Shown here one piece after another: positions 6,981 to 16,260 of a stretch of DNA of 64,000 nt. The position numbers and the translations under genes are program-made. The notes under the pieces were generated by a model that was not told the DNA's origin, did not search any database, and saw only the letters and a list, made by a program, of their open reading frames with translations. Source of the stretch: DATLLN01 sp963809205 (GTDB lineage: Bacteria; Actinomycetota; Thermoleophilia; Gaiellales; JAICJC01); the NCBI GenBank assembly GCA_963809205.1, contig CAWEIS010000014.1, forward strand, positions 69,625 through 133,624, written 5' to 3'. How positions within the stretch are numbered: the stretch's first letter is position 1; each line of letters starts with the position of its first letter.

Positions 6981-9900
6981 TCAGGCGGTCTCGAGCGCGG
7001 CCTCGTGCAGAGCCGGATCGCTCGGCATCCGCCGCGAGAGCACCTTGGACTCGCCGTCGCCGGCCATGGTCACGCCGTACAGCACGTCGGCGACCTCCAT
7101 CGTCCGGCGCTGGTGCGTGATCACCACGAACTGCGCCTTGTCCTGGTAGGCGCGCAGCAGGTCGAGGAAGCGGTCGATGTTGGCGTCGTCGAGGGCGGCC
7201 TCGACCTCGTCCAGCAGGTAGAACGGCGACGGCTTGGTCAGCATCAGCGCGAACAGGAAGGCGATCGCCGTCAGCGACTTCTCGCCGCCCGAGAGCAGCG
7301 AGAGCGACTCGATGCGCTTGCCGGCCGGCCGCACCTCGAGCTCGACGCCCTGCTCGGTGTCGGCCTCCTCGACGACCTCCTCGGCCCCGTCGTCCGTTTC
7401 CTCGGGGGGCTTCGCGGCCGAGACCACGTCCCGCTCCGTCAGGCGCAGCCGGCCGCTGCCGCCGGGAAACAGCGTGCCGATCACCTCGGCGAAGTGGTGC
7501 GCGACCGACTCGAAGGTGGCGGCGAACCGCTCGTCGATGGTGGCCGTCAGGTCGCGGATCAGGCCGCGCAGTTCGGCCAGCGAGGTCTCCAGGTCGTCGC
7601 ACTGGGCCGACAGGTCGTCCGCGCGCACCTTCTCCTGCTCGTACTCCTCGGCGGCCAGCGGGTTGACGGCACCCAGGCTCTCGCGGCGCCGCTCGAGCCG
7701 CTCGAGGCGCGCAGCGAGCGCGGCGGCCTCGTCCGGCAGCAGCGGCTCGGCCGGCTCCTCCCACTCCACCTCGAACGCCGTCGGCCAGCTCCGCGCGGCG
7801 GCGGGTCAGCTCCTCGCTGCGCTCCGCACCGCGTGCCAGCGACACCTCGACCTCGGTCACGGCCGACGAGACCTCCCGCGCCCGAGCCTGGGCCTGCGCC
7901 TCGGCCGTCGCGCAGCTCTGCAGCTCGGTCGCCAGCTGCGTCGCCCGGGCCTCGATCTCCTGGATTCCGCTGCGCGCCGGCTCGGCCAGCCGCTCGGCGG
8001 CGTCCTGGCAGGCCTCCAGCTCGGCCATCATCGCCCGGATTGCGGGCACCGCGGCGGCCGCGGCGACGGCCGCACCGTGGGCGCGCTCGGCCGATGCCAG
8101 CGCCCGTGCGGCGCCCTCGCGGGCCCGCTCGGCCTCCCGCGTGAAGCGCTCGATCCGCTCGTTGGCCGCCGCGATCCGCGCGCCCAGCCGGGCGGCCTCG
8201 TCGGCCAGCTGCCGGCGCGCGGCTTCGAGCGAGGAGTGGCGCTCGTCGGCCGCCTGCGCGGCCTCGCGGCGCTCGGTCGAGCGACGCCTCGTAGCCGGCG
8301 GAGAGCGCCTGCAGCTCCGCCAGCCGGGCCGTCCCCGTCTCCAGATCCCGCTCGGCCAGGTCGCGGGCGGCGTCGCTGCGCGCCAGCTCGTCGGCCAGGC
8401 GGTCGCGCCGGTCGGCAGCCCTGCGCCGGGACTGTGCCACCTCTGCCTCCGCGGCGCGGGTCTCGTGCAGCCGCGACCGCGCCGCCAGCTCGGCCTGCAC
8501 CGCCGCGTCCAGCGCCGTCGCGGCGCCGGCCGCCCGCTCGGCGGCATCGGCCGACGCCCGCTCCAGCGAGCCGTGCTCGCCGGTCAGCCGGTCGCGCTCG
8601 GCGCGGGCCGAGAGCCATGCGGCCTCGCCGGCGTCGGGGACCCGCCACAGCTCTCCGCGATCAGCATCGATTCCCGCCCCGTCGGCGGTCACGGCAACGC
8701 CCTGCTCGACCGCGGCCAGATCGTCCACCAGCCACACGCCCTCGATCGCCCAGGCCAGCGACGGATCGCGTAGCGTCGCCACCTCGGACAGGGGTCGACC
8801 GCCCGCCGGCGCACGGCCGTCGCCGCGTGCGGCGCGTCCCGTGACCACCGCCAGCTCGCCGCTGGCCTCGCGCACCATGTCCAGCGCGTCCTCCAGCCGC
8901 TCCGTCACGACCGCGCCGGCGCGCCACCCGAGCGCCGCGGCCACCGCGCGCTCGTACCCCGGCGCCGCCTCGATCCCGGTGACCAGCAGCCGGGCTCCGC
9001 GGTCGCGCAGCGCGCGCGCCGCCGGAGGCAGGCCGTCCCCCCGCTCGATCGCTGCGTCCAGCGTCTCCAGCCGCGCCGCCAGCGCCGCCAGCCGCTCGGC
9101 CGCCCCGGCCGACGCCTCACGCGCCCCGCGGTCGGCCTCGCGCGCCGCCGCCGCCCGCTCCTCGTGCTCCGCCGCCTCGGCGGTCGCCGCCGCCAGCTGG
9201 TCGGCGGCCTCGGCGATCCGGGCCTCGAGCGCCGTCACCTCGGCCTCCGCAGTGTCCAGCTCGCCGCGCGATCCCTCGGACGTGCCGCCCAGCTCGCCCA
9301 GCCTCGACCGCAGATCGGCCAGCCGGGCGATGCCCGTCTCGACGTCCCGCCGAAGGTTCGCCGCCTGGCCCTGGGCTTCCGCGTGCGCCCGGCGCGCGTC
9401 GAGCGCCGCCGCCAGCGCGGCTTCGGCAGCTGCCGCCGCGTCGCCCAGGCCGCCCTGGTCGGACGCCTCCAGCGCCGCCACCTCGGCCACGTGCTGCTGC
9501 GCCGCCACGTCGGCCGCCTCGGCCTCGGCGGCCAGCCGCTCCGCCTCGCGGCCGTCGGCCTCGGCATCGACGCGGCGCCGCGCCTCGGCGCGCTCCAGCT
9601 CGGCGACGGTGCGGTCGGCGCGGGCGCGCTGCGCGGACAGCCGCTCGCGCGACGTCTCGAATGCGTAGAACGCACGTGCCGCCCGCTCCTGCGCGCCGGC
9701 CAGGCCGGCCAGCTCTCGCTCGGCCGTGGACCGCCGCTCGCCGATCTTCGCGACCTCGGCGTCGATCGTGTCGCGTGACGAGGTCTGGGTCTCCAGGCGC
9801 GTGCGCAGCTCGGTCGAGCGCTCGCGCTCGCCCAGCAGCTCCGATGAGAGCAGCGAGATGCGCCCCGCCGCGATCTCGGCGCCCAGCTTGGCGGCGCGGT

Positions 9901-10537
9901 CGGCGGCCGTCGCCTGCATCGCCAACGGCCGCAGCCGGGCGCGCACCTCGCGCTCGAGGTCGCGGGCCCGCTCCAGCTCGCCCTCCACGCGGGACAGCTT
10001 CGACTCGGCGCGCGAGCGGCGGCGCTGGTACTTGCCGAGGCCGGCCGCCTCCTCGACGAACCGGCGCCGCTCGTGCGGCTTGGCCAGCAGGATCTCCTCC
10101 ACCCGGCCCTGGCCGATCACCGAGTGCATCTCGCGGCCGAGCCCGGTATCGGACAGCAGCTCCAGCACGTCCAGGCGGCGGACGCGCGCGCGGTTGATGA
10201 AGTACTCGCTCTCGCCGTCGCGGGTCAGACGGCGCATGATCGAGACCTCGCCGAACTCGATGGGCAGGGTCGCGCACTCGTTGTCGAGCACCAGCTCGAC
10301 CTCGCAGACGCCGGCCGGAGGGCGCGAGTCGGTGCCGCCGAACAGCACGTCGAGGCCGGACGGCGCGCGCAGCTGCGCCGGCGACTGCACCGCCATCGCC
10401 CACTGCAGAGCGTCGGCGATGTTCGACTTGCCGCTGCCGTTGGGCCCGACGACCACGGCGATGCCGTGCTCGAACGCGAGCTCGACGCCGTGGGCGAAGG
10501 ACTTGAACCCGCGCATCCTCAACGTCTTCAGGTGCAT
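6981..10537 (-). CDS. smc: Chromosome segregation ATPase SMC, interrupted by two single-base frameshifts
   Basis: Condensin ATPase that works with ScpA and ScpB (48266-49584). The N-terminal head has the P-loop VVVGPNGSGKSNIADALQW; long Ala/Glu/Arg coiled coils flank a hinge; the C-terminal head has LSGGEKSLTAIAFLFA and the Walker B region FYLLDEVEAALDDAN. The frame changes near 8275 (before RREAAQAADERH) and near 7778 (before FEVEWEEPAEPLL). Removing one base at each site restores one frame of 1184 residues, exactly the family length, so these look like sequence errors. ATG at 10537 has an AGGAG site upstream. Cotranscribed with rnc. Confidence 0.93.
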
Positions 10538-10556
10538 CGCCTGGCTGGTCTCCTCT

Positions 10557-11228
10557 CTACCCCGGCGGATTGCCGCCGGCCATTCCGCGCAGCGCCTCTT
10601 TGGCGGCTGCCTGCTCGGACGCCTTCTTGCTCGGCCCCGATCCCCGGCCGAGCTCCCGCCCCTCGACGAGCGCCGCGGTCGTGTAGCGGCGGTCGTGGTC
10701 AGGGCCGGTCGTCTCGACCAGCTCATACGTTACCGATGCCCCCCGACGAGCAAGGTCCTCCTGGAGGACAGTCTTGTGGTCGACGTGCTTGTCGGCCGCG
10801 TAGGCGACCCGCTCGGCGAACGCCTCCACGACGGCCGGCACGACCTCTTTGGCGCCGAACTCGAGGTAGGACGCGCCGATCACGGCCTCGATCACCTCCG
10901 CCATCACGCTGGACGACCCGGCAATCGTCTCGGCGGCCAGCGCGGCGTCGCCTCCCAGTTCGCGTCCGCGGTCGGCGAGGTCGCGGTCAAGCCCCAGCCG
11001 GCGGGCGACCACCGCGCAGCTCTCGCGGGACACGACGTGCGCCCGGATCCGCGCCAGCTCACCCTCGGCACGATCCGGAAACCGGGCGAACAGGTGCGCC
11101 GCGATCGAGACGCCGAGCACGCTGTCGCCGAGGAACTCGAGGCGCTCGTAGGAGCGCGACCGGTCCTCGACCCACGAGGAGTGGGTCAGGGCCTGCGCAC
11201 GGAGGCCCGGCGGTAACGCGTCAATCAG
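10557..11228 (-). CDS. rnc: Ribonuclease III
   Basis: Double-strand-specific endoribonuclease for rRNA and mRNA processing. The catalytic signature YERLEFLGDSVLGV is followed by the EVIEAVIGASYLE helix and a C-terminal dsRNA-binding domain (KTVLQEDLARRG ... SKKASEQAAAKEALRGM). The first GTG in frame (11120) falls inside the catalytic signature, so the true start must be upstream. Between there and the acpP stop only non-canonical codons exist; CTG at 11228 (CTG ATT GAC GCG) would give MIDALPPGLRAQALTHSS, a normal RNase III beginning. About 223 residues, in the conserved acpP-rnc-smc order. Confidence 0.92.
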   Translation of the reverse strand: MIDALPPGLRAQALTHSSWVEDRSRSYERLEFLGDSVLGVSIAAHLFARFPDRAEGELARIRAHVVSRESCAVVARRLGLDRDLADRGRELGGDAALAAETIAGSSSVMAEVIEAVIGASYLEFGAKEVVPAVVEAFAERVAYAADKHVDHKTVLQEDLARRGASVTYELVETTGPDHDRRYTTAALVEGRELGRGSGPSKKASEQAAAKEALRGMAGGNPPG

Positions 11229-11250
11229 TGCGCGAAGTGCGCGGTGACGG

Positions 11251-11490
11251 CTAGGAGTGGGACGTGACGTAGTCGACGGCCTGGCCGACGGTCTCGATCT
11301 TCTGCGCGTCCTCGTCGGAGATCTTCATGTCGAACTGGTCCTCGAGCTCCATGATCAGCTCGACGAGGTCGAGCGAATCGGCGTCGAGGTCGCCCTGGAA
11401 GGACGCGGTCTCGACCACTTGATCCTGATCGACTCCGAGCTGTTCCACCAGGATTCCCCTGACGCGATCCAACGCCTCCTCACGAGTCAT
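11251..11490 (-). CDS. acpP: Acyl carrier protein
   Basis: Carries acyl chains on a phosphopantetheine arm during fatty acid synthesis. 79 residues, acidic, with the attachment serine in GDLDADSLDLVELIMELE. Four helices typical of ACP. The ATG overlaps the plsX stop by 4 nt (ATGA). Order plsX-acpP-rnc is conserved; fabD, fabG and fabH are missing from between, so the elongation enzymes must be encoded elsewhere. Confidence 0.96.
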   Translation of the reverse strand: MTREEALDRVRGILVEQLGVDQDQVVETASFQGDLDADSLDLVELIMELEDQFDMKISDEDAQKIETVGQAVDYVTSHS

Positions 11491-12566
11491 TGCTGGCTCT
11501 CTCCATTCTCCGGTTGAACGACGACGGGGACTGTATGTTGCGGAGCGGTGTCCTGCAAGTCGGCCGAGCCCTCCGCCTCGGCGAGCCCCTGTTCCATCCG
11601 CTCGACCACGCCTGACTGGACACCGCGCGCAGCGTACAGGATCGCGTTGCGGACCGCCCGCCGCCCCGAGCTGCCGTGCGCGATCACCGAGAGGCCGCGG
11701 ACGCCCAGCAGGTACGCGCCGCCGTAGGTGTCCGGGTCGTGGCGGTGCGCCACGTCGCGCAGGGCCGGCCGCAGCAGCAGGCCGCCGAGCTTCGCGCGGG
11801 TCGACGACGCGGCTGCCTCACGCAGCTCCTCGAACAGCGTCTTACCGGCGCCCTCCAGGCCCTTCAGCAGCACGTTGCCCGAGAAGCCGTCGGCGACGAT
11901 CACCCGAAACTCGCTGCGCAGCGCGTCGCGCCCCTCGCAGTTGCCGGCGAAGTCGATCGGCGCCGCCGCGAGCAGCGCATGCGCCTCAAGCGTCAGCGAG
12001 CTGCCCTTGGTGGCCTCCTCGCCGATCGAGAGCAGGCCCACCCGCGGCGAGGAGATGCCCAGCACCTGCTCGGCGAAGACGGAGCCCATGACGGCGAACT
12101 GGAGCAGGTTCTCGGCCTTGGTCTCCGCGTTCGCCCCCGCGTCGATCAGCACGTTCGGGCCCGACTTGCCGGGCAGGACGACGGCGATCCCCGGCCGGAC
12201 GACGCGTTTGATGCGGCCGATCGTCAGCAGCGACGACGCCAGCATCGCGCCGGTCGAGCCGGCCGACAGCGCGGCGCCGGCGCGACCCTCCTTGACCAGC
12301 CGGCAGGCGGTGACCAGGGACGAGTCCGGCTTCGAGCGGACGGCCTGCACGGGCTCGTCGTGGAAGTCGATGACATCGGGGGCATCGACCAGCTCGACGC
12401 TCGCAGACCCGCCGTGCGCCGCGAGCTCCTGCTCCAGCTGCGCCAGCGGGCCGCACAGCGCGATGGCGGCGCCATCGGCGGCAGCGTCGACTGCTCCGGC
12501 AACGATCTCCGAAGGCGCGCGGTCGCCGCCCATTGCGTCCACGGCGACGGTCACGGCGGCGGCCAT
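11487..12566 (-). CDS. plsX: Phosphate acyltransferase PlsX
   Basis: Converts acyl-ACP and phosphate to acyl-phosphate, the first step of PlsX/PlsY phospholipid synthesis and also the exit of FakA product into lipid. 359 residues starting VAVDAMGGDRAPSEIV, with SAGSTGAMLA and VADGFSGNVLLKGLEG motifs. A roughly 25-residue tail after the catalytic domain is family-variable. Ends in a 4-nt overlap with acpP; rpmF and yceD lie just upstream, the usual rpmF-plsX pairing. Confidence 0.96.
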   Translation of the reverse strand: MAAAVTVAVDAMGGDRAPSEIVAGAVDAAADGAAIALCGPLAQLEQELAAHGGSASVELVDAPDVIDFHDEPVQAVRSKPDSSLVTACRLVKEGRAGAALSAGSTGAMLASSLLTIGRIKRVVRPGIAVVLPGKSGPNVLIDAGANAETKAENLLQFAVMGSVFAEQVLGISSPRVGLLSIGEEATKGSSLTLEAHALLAAAPIDFAGNCEGRDALRSEFRVIVADGFSGNVLLKGLEGAGKTLFEELREAAASSTRAKLGGLLLRPALRDVAHRHDPDTYGGAYLLGVRGLSVIAHGSSGRRAVRNAILYAARGVQSGVVERMEQGLAEAEGSADLQDTAPQHTVPVVVQPENGESQQ

Positions 12567-12586
12567 CGGCCGGCCATCCCCTCGGG

Positions 12587-12775
12587 CTACGGCGCGATCT
12601 CGGTCAGCGTCTCGACCTCACGGCCCCGGTACTGCCCGCAGTTCTCGCACACGTGGTGCGGCCGCACGGGGCTGTGGCAGTGGGGGCAGGTCGAGAGCAC
12701 CGGCGCCGAGATGCGATGGGTCGCACGGCGCTTGTCGCGGCGGGCCTTCGAGGTCTTTCGCTTGGGGACGGCCAT
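12587..12775 (-). CDS. rpmF: 50S ribosomal protein L32
   Basis: 62-residue large-subunit protein that begins AVPKRKTSKARRDKRR and carries a zinc-binding CPHCHSPVRPHHVCENCG (CxxC...CxxC), so it is the zinc-containing type. It lies 20 nt upstream of plsX and 9 nt downstream of the yceD stop, the conserved yceD-rpmF-plsX order. Confidence 0.96.
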   Translation of the reverse strand: MAVPKRKTSKARRDKRRATHRISAPVLSTCPHCHSPVRPHHVCENCGQYRGREVETLTEIAP

Positions 12776-12783
12776 AACGGTGG

Positions 12784-12789
12784 GTTATA
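12784..12789 (-). promoter_or_regulatory. Possible -10 element of rpmF (TATAAC)
   Basis: TATAAC on the minus strand, 8 nt before the rpmF ATG and overlapping the yceD stop codon. It may be an internal promoter allowing extra rpmF-plsX transcription. Based on match and spacing only. Confidence 0.3.
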
Positions 12790-13288
12790 GCAGGTCTTTC
12801 AGCGCATCCCAGCGGCTGTCGGTCTGGGGCTCGCCGCAGTCGTGCGGCACGCCGGCCTGGAGCCGCTCGCCGCAGTGCGGGCAGAGCCCGGCGCAGTCCG
12901 GGTCGCACAGCACCTGCGCCGGGAGCTCGAGCGCGATCGCGTCGCGCACCCAGCGCTCGATGTCCAGCTCCTCCGTCGCCAGGTACTCGCTGGTCAGCTC
13001 GTCGTCGCCCTCCACGGCGGCGCCGTGCTCGTGGTACTCACGGGCGACAACGTCCAGCTCCAGCCGTGCCGGCTCGAGGCAACGCATGCACGGTCCCTCG
13101 ACCGCGGCGTGGAACGACAGCTTCATGTACAGGCCACTGGTCGACGGCTGCAGCTCGACCTCCACCGGCAGGATCGGCGGGACGATCTCGTAGCGCTGCC
13201 CGCCCAGGGTGAACGGGTCGAGCGTGAGCTCGATCCGTTCCCGGCGGACGACGCCCGGCTCGAGACGCAGGGCACGAAGATCCAGCAT
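12785..13288 (-). CDS. yceD: YceD/DUF177 family protein (23S rRNA accumulation protein)
   Basis: 167 residues of the DUF177 family, linked in other bacteria and plants to 23S rRNA accumulation. The diagnostic cysteines are present: GPCMRCLEPARLELD and the C-terminal LCDPDCAGLCPHCGERL. It lies 9 nt upstream of rpmF, the most conserved neighbour of this family. Mechanism is unknown even in E. coli. Confidence 0.88.
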   Translation of the reverse strand: MLDLRALRLEPGVVRRERIELTLDPFTLGGQRYEIVPPILPVEVELQPSTSGLYMKLSFHAAVEGPCMRCLEPARLELDVVAREYHEHGAAVEGDDELTSEYLATEELDIERWVRDAIALELPAQVLCDPDCAGLCPHCGERLQAGVPHDCGEPQTDSRWDALKDLL

Positions 13289-13290
13289 CG

Positions 13291-13782
13291 CTACGTCGTG
13301 ACGTCGTAGCCGGCGGTCGCGCCGCCGGTCCGCTCCTGCGACCCCTGAGCCAGCTGCTCCCGGCCGCGCTGCACGGCGGTCAGGAACTTGCCCAGGTTGA
13401 CTTCGAGGTGCTCGAGGATGCCGTCGGCGTAGTCCTCGGCGGCCAGCCGCGTCTCCCGCTCCTTGCTGCGGGCCTGCTCCATGATCTCGTGGGCCTGCCG
13501 CTCGGCAAGCTTGACGATCTCCTGCTGGGACGCCTCCCGCTCTGCCTGGTCACGGGCCTCGTTCACCAGCCGCTCGGCCTCGCGCTTCGCTTCGGCCAGC
13601 ATCTCCTGGCGCTCCTTGACGATCCACCTTGCCTGCTTGATCTCCTCGGGGATCGTCGACCGCATCTGGTCGATGATCTCCCAGATCTCCTCACGGTCGA
13701 TACGCACCTGGTCGGTCATGGGCACGCTCTTCGCGTTCTGCACCATCTCGTCCAGCTTGTCGATCAGCACCAGTACGTCCAA
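13291..13782 (-). CDS. DivIVA/SepIVA-like coiled-coil cell-division protein
   Basis: 163 residues, almost entirely charged alpha-helix: a short N-terminal VLVLIDKLDEMVQNAKSVP, then a long Glu/Arg/Gln coiled coil (KREAERLVNEARDQAEREA, RQAHEIMEQARSKERE). No membrane span. The position between coaD and yceD matches mycobacterial SepIVA (an essential division/elongation factor), and composition also resembles ATP synthase b subunits, under which such proteins are often misnamed. The SepIVA assignment rests on synteny and coiled-coil character. Two nt separate it from yceD. Confidence 0.75.
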   Translation of the reverse strand: MDVLVLIDKLDEMVQNAKSVPMTDQVRIDREEIWEIIDQMRSTIPEEIKQARWIVKERQEMLAEAKREAERLVNEARDQAEREASQQEIVKLAERQAHEIMEQARSKERETRLAAEDYADGILEHLEVNLGKFLTAVQRGREQLAQGSQERTGGATAGYDVTT

Positions 13783-13799
13783 CGGGGTCTCCTCACTTC

Positions 13800-14297
13800 C
13801 TACGGGTGGTCACCGGCCGCGTGAATCTCTGCCAGCCGCCGTGCGACCTGCTCCGGTACGTACTCTGCCACGGGACCGCCGAACGAGGCGATCTCACGTA
13901 CGCCACGGGATGACAGGAAACTGTACTTGGGGGAGCTCATCAGATAGATCGTCTCGATCTCCGGGGCCAGCCCACGGTTGAGATTGTTCATCTGGAACTC
14001 CCATTCGAAGTCCGAGACGGCGCGCAGCCCCTTGACGATCGCGATCGCGCCGTGCGAGCGGGCGAACTCGACCACCAGGTCGGCGAACCCCTCGACGGTC
14101 ACGTTGTCGCCCTCGACGGACTGCTCGATGAACGCGATCCGCTCCTCGAGCGGGAACATGGTCTGCTTGTGCCGGGGCGCGCGGACGACGCCGACCACCA
14201 CCCGGTCGAACACCTCGGCCGCCCGCTGGATGATGTCAAGGTGGCCAACGGTCACCGGGTCGTACGTCCCCGGGCACACCGCGATCCGGTCAGCCAT
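13800..14297 (-). CDS. coaD: Pantetheine-phosphate adenylyltransferase
   Basis: Fourth step of coenzyme A synthesis: 4'-phosphopantetheine + ATP to dephospho-CoA. 165 residues with the nucleotidyltransferase motif CPGTYDPVTVGHLDIIQRA (TxGH), KGLRAVSDFEWEFQMNN and the YSFLSSRGVREIASFGG segment. Starts 8 nt inside the end of rsmD. The next enzyme, CoaE, is also in the window at 50212. Confidence 0.97.
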   Translation of the reverse strand: MADRIAVCPGTYDPVTVGHLDIIQRAAEVFDRVVVGVVRAPRHKQTMFPLEERIAFIEQSVEGDNVTVEGFADLVVEFARSHGAIAIVKGLRAVSDFEWEFQMNNLNRGLAPEIETIYLMSSPKYSFLSSRGVREIASFGGPVAEYVPEQVARRLAEIHAAGDHP

Positions 14298-14832
14298 TGC
14301 GGTAGATGGTGAGGCGCTCGTCCCCGTAGCGGCGGCTGGTGTCGACGACGAGCCCGAGGTCGATCGGCTCGGAGGCAGCCGGCCCCTCGACGACCGCCAG
14401 GCCGTCCGGAACCAGTAATGCCGTGAGATGCAGGGAGAATGCCGGTTGCAAGGCGGCCAGCATCCTATAAGGCGGGTCGAGCAGGATCAAATCGTAGGCA
14501 GCCCCGTGCGCCGCCTCGGAGGCCATCCGGCGCACGGCATCGGCCCGGCGGACGGTGGTCCGGTCGGCGTAGTCCAGGGCGGCGGCGTTCGTCCGGATCG
14601 ATCGCAGGGCGCCGGCCGAGGTCTCCCAGAACGTCGCATGGGCGGCGCCCCTCGACAGCGCCTCGAGGCCCAGCGCCCCGCTGCCGGCGAACGCGTCGAG
14701 CACGCGCAGGCCGGCAATGTCGCCGAGCATCGCGAACAGCGCCTCGCGGGCCCGGTCGCCCGTTGGCCGCGTCTCCCGTCCCGCGGGGGCCACCAGCCGC
14801 GCCCCCCGCTTCTCGCCCGCGATGATCCGCAC
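14290..14832 (-). CDS. rsmD: 16S rRNA (guanine966-N2)-methyltransferase RsmD
   Basis: SAM-dependent methylation of G966 in the 30S head. 180 residues from the GTG at 14832 (VRIIAGEKRGARLVAP, the family N-terminus), with VLDAFAGSGALGLEALSRGA as SAM-binding motif I and the catalytic LILLDPPYR. The GTG start is two bases after the stop of the methyltransferase at 14835, and its own stop overlaps coaD, the standard rsmD-coaD pair. Confidence 0.95.
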   Translation of the reverse strand: MRIIAGEKRGARLVAPAGRETRPTGDRAREALFAMLGDIAGLRVLDAFAGSGALGLEALSRGAAHATFWETSAGALRSIRTNAAALDYADRTTVRRADAVRRMASEAAHGAAYDLILLDPPYRMLAALQPAFSLHLTALLVPDGLAVVEGPAASEPIDLGLVVDTSRRYGDERLTIYRNG

Positions 14833-14834
14833 TC

Positions 14835-15544
14835 CTACCGCCTGGCTGCGCGGATATGCAGGAACAGCGGGACGCGCTGCCACCGCCGGTCGCGCTCGCT
14901 GTGCACCGCGTGCTCGGGCACGACGGCTCGCGCAGGCGCTCGACGACGAACCCGGCGTCCGCCAGCGCGTCGACGTACGTCTCCAGCGGCACGTGGCGGC
15001 CGACGAACGTCATGTCCAGACCGTTGCGCGACACCGATTCGCGGTAGATGGAGCTGTCGAGATACGACCCCGCGATCACGAACGACGCGTCCTCGAACTT
15101 CCCCGCTGCGTTGATCGGGTGGACGACCGCGAGGCACAACCGGCCGCCGGGGACAAGGACGCGAGCGGCCTCCCGCACCGCCCCGGGCATGTCGTCCATG
15201 TCCATGAGCGTCAGGAAGGCGACGACCAGCTCGAACGACGCATCCGCAAAGGGCAGCGCGGCCGCGTCGGCGACGTCGAGCTCGATCGATGGATCGGCCT
15301 CGCGTGCTGCTGCGATCATCGCCTGCAAGCGGTCGACGCCGCGTACGTCGTAGCCCATGCCGGCCAGGTGGCGGGTCAGCCTGCCCTCGCCGCAGCCGAG
15401 GTCGAGGGTGCGCTTCGGCGGCTCGGGCAGTAGGGGCAGGAACTGATCGCGGTGGAACTGCCAGTAGCTGTCGAGCCCCGGCTCCCGTGCCCAGCGGATG
15501 AAATTCTCGGCGTTCTCGTCCCACGCCCGGCTGAGCTCGGTCAT
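14835..15544 (-). CDS. Class I SAM-dependent methyltransferase, one-base frameshift near the 3' end
   Basis: Methyltransferase of unknown substrate. Rossmann motif I is RTLDLGCGEGRLTRHLAG, followed by VRGVDRLQAMIAAAREADP and a LPFADASFELVVAF motif typical of Methyltransf_11. After FVVERLREP the open frame changes near 14925: adding one base (a C in the CC run) joins it to VVPEHAVHSERDRRWQR and a natural stop at 14837, giving 236 residues. This looks like a one-base omission. The ATG shares one base with the stop of the upstream metallopeptidase gene. Confidence 0.8.
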
Positions 15545-16203
15545 CAGCCGACCTCGCTGTCCCGGATCGGCGCGGCGTCGGGGCGCGGGTGGTTCCCGAT
15601 CTCGTAGTGGTCGAGATCCTCTTCGGTCATGCCGAACAGGTGGCCGAGCTCGTGCAGCAACGTGCCATGGATCTGCCGCCGAAGCGCCTCACGGCTGCTG
15701 GCCGCGCGGATGATCGGCCGGCGGTAGAGCGTGATCTGCGACTCGCGGCCGAGCCGCTGGTACAGGCCGAGCACGCGGGGCTCGCCCGGCCGCTCGTCCT
15801 CGATGCCGATGGCGACGTTTATCTCGTCGATCTTCGTCTTCAGCCAGCCGGGCAGGGCATCCAGCTCCTCCTCGGTGATCCGCGCGAACTCGTCCTCCGT
15901 CGCGTCGAACGGCACGGGCGCGCCGGTGAACCGCTCGTCCAGCTGTTCGGCGCGCGCTGCCGCCTCGCGGTTCAGCGCCTGGGTCGACGCGACATCGGAC
16001 GCCAGCTTCGCCGAGACGAGCCAGCCGAGACCGAAGATCGCCGCCAGCGCGATGACGATCAGCGGCGCGGTAGCCGCCGAGAGCCCGGGCACCCCAAGGA
16101 TCACGTACTCGAGGGCGGCCGGGACGGCGATCAACAGCGTCAGCGGCGCGGCTGTCTCCAGGTCACCGCGGCCCAGGAATACAGCGAAGCGCCCGGACAT
16201 CAC
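15544..16203 (-). CDS. Membrane-anchored metallopeptidase-family protein (zincin, DUF1025-like)
   Basis: 219 residues: two N-terminal hydrophobic segments (TLLIAVPAALEYVILGV and APLIVIALAAIFGLGWLV), a charged linker, then a small zincin domain with the zinc motif GTLLHELGHLFGMTEEDLDHYE (HExxH plus a downstream acidic segment). Actinobacterial homologues of the soluble domain are annotated only as metallopeptidase family; the two-helix anchor is an extra. GTG at 16203 is preferred over ATG at 16200 because a TACGAT -10-like box ends 7 nt upstream of it. Its stop shares one base with the next ATG. Confidence 0.75.
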   Translation of the reverse strand: MMSGRFAVFLGRGDLETAAPLTLLIAVPAALEYVILGVPGLSAATAPLIVIALAAIFGLGWLVSAKLASDVASTQALNREAAARAEQLDERFTGAPVPFDATEDEFARITEEELDALPGWLKTKIDEINVAIGIEDERPGEPRVLGLYQRLGRESQITLYRRPIIRAASSREALRRQIHGTLLHELGHLFGMTEEDLDHYEIGNHPRPDAAPIRDSEVG

Positions 16204-16210
16204 CCTCGAG

Positions 16211-16216
16211 ATCGTA
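16211..16216 (-). promoter_or_regulatory. Putative -10 element of the metallopeptidase gene (TACGAT)
   Basis: TACGAT on the minus strand, 7 nt before the GTG at 16203 and just beyond the palindrome at 16226-16260. A fresh promoter right after a terminator-like palindrome fits a transcription-unit boundary between recG and this gene. Confidence 0.4.
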
Positions 16217-16225
16217 CCGGCGCCC

Positions 16226-16260
16226 GATGTAACAAAGGGGTCTGACCCCGTTGTTACATC
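16226..16260. repeat. 35-bp palindromic repeat at the recG stop codon (copy A)
   Basis: Two 17-base arms around one central base. Read in the recG direction the left arm is GATGTAACAACGGGGTC and the right arm GACCCCTTTGTTACATC, with one mismatch between arms. The repaired recG stop TGA shares two bases with the repeat. The same 35-mer, in the same orientation relative to its gene, follows the malic enzyme at 57975. The strong GC stem followed by TTTGTT looks like an intrinsic terminator, but the exact recurrence points to a dispersed repeat. Confidence 0.9.

Noticed and set aside
16226..16258. RecG C-terminus extended into the palindrome (open frame to TAA)
   Set aside because: The correct RecG tail is found in the other frame after one-base repair and ends at TGA 16259-16261.
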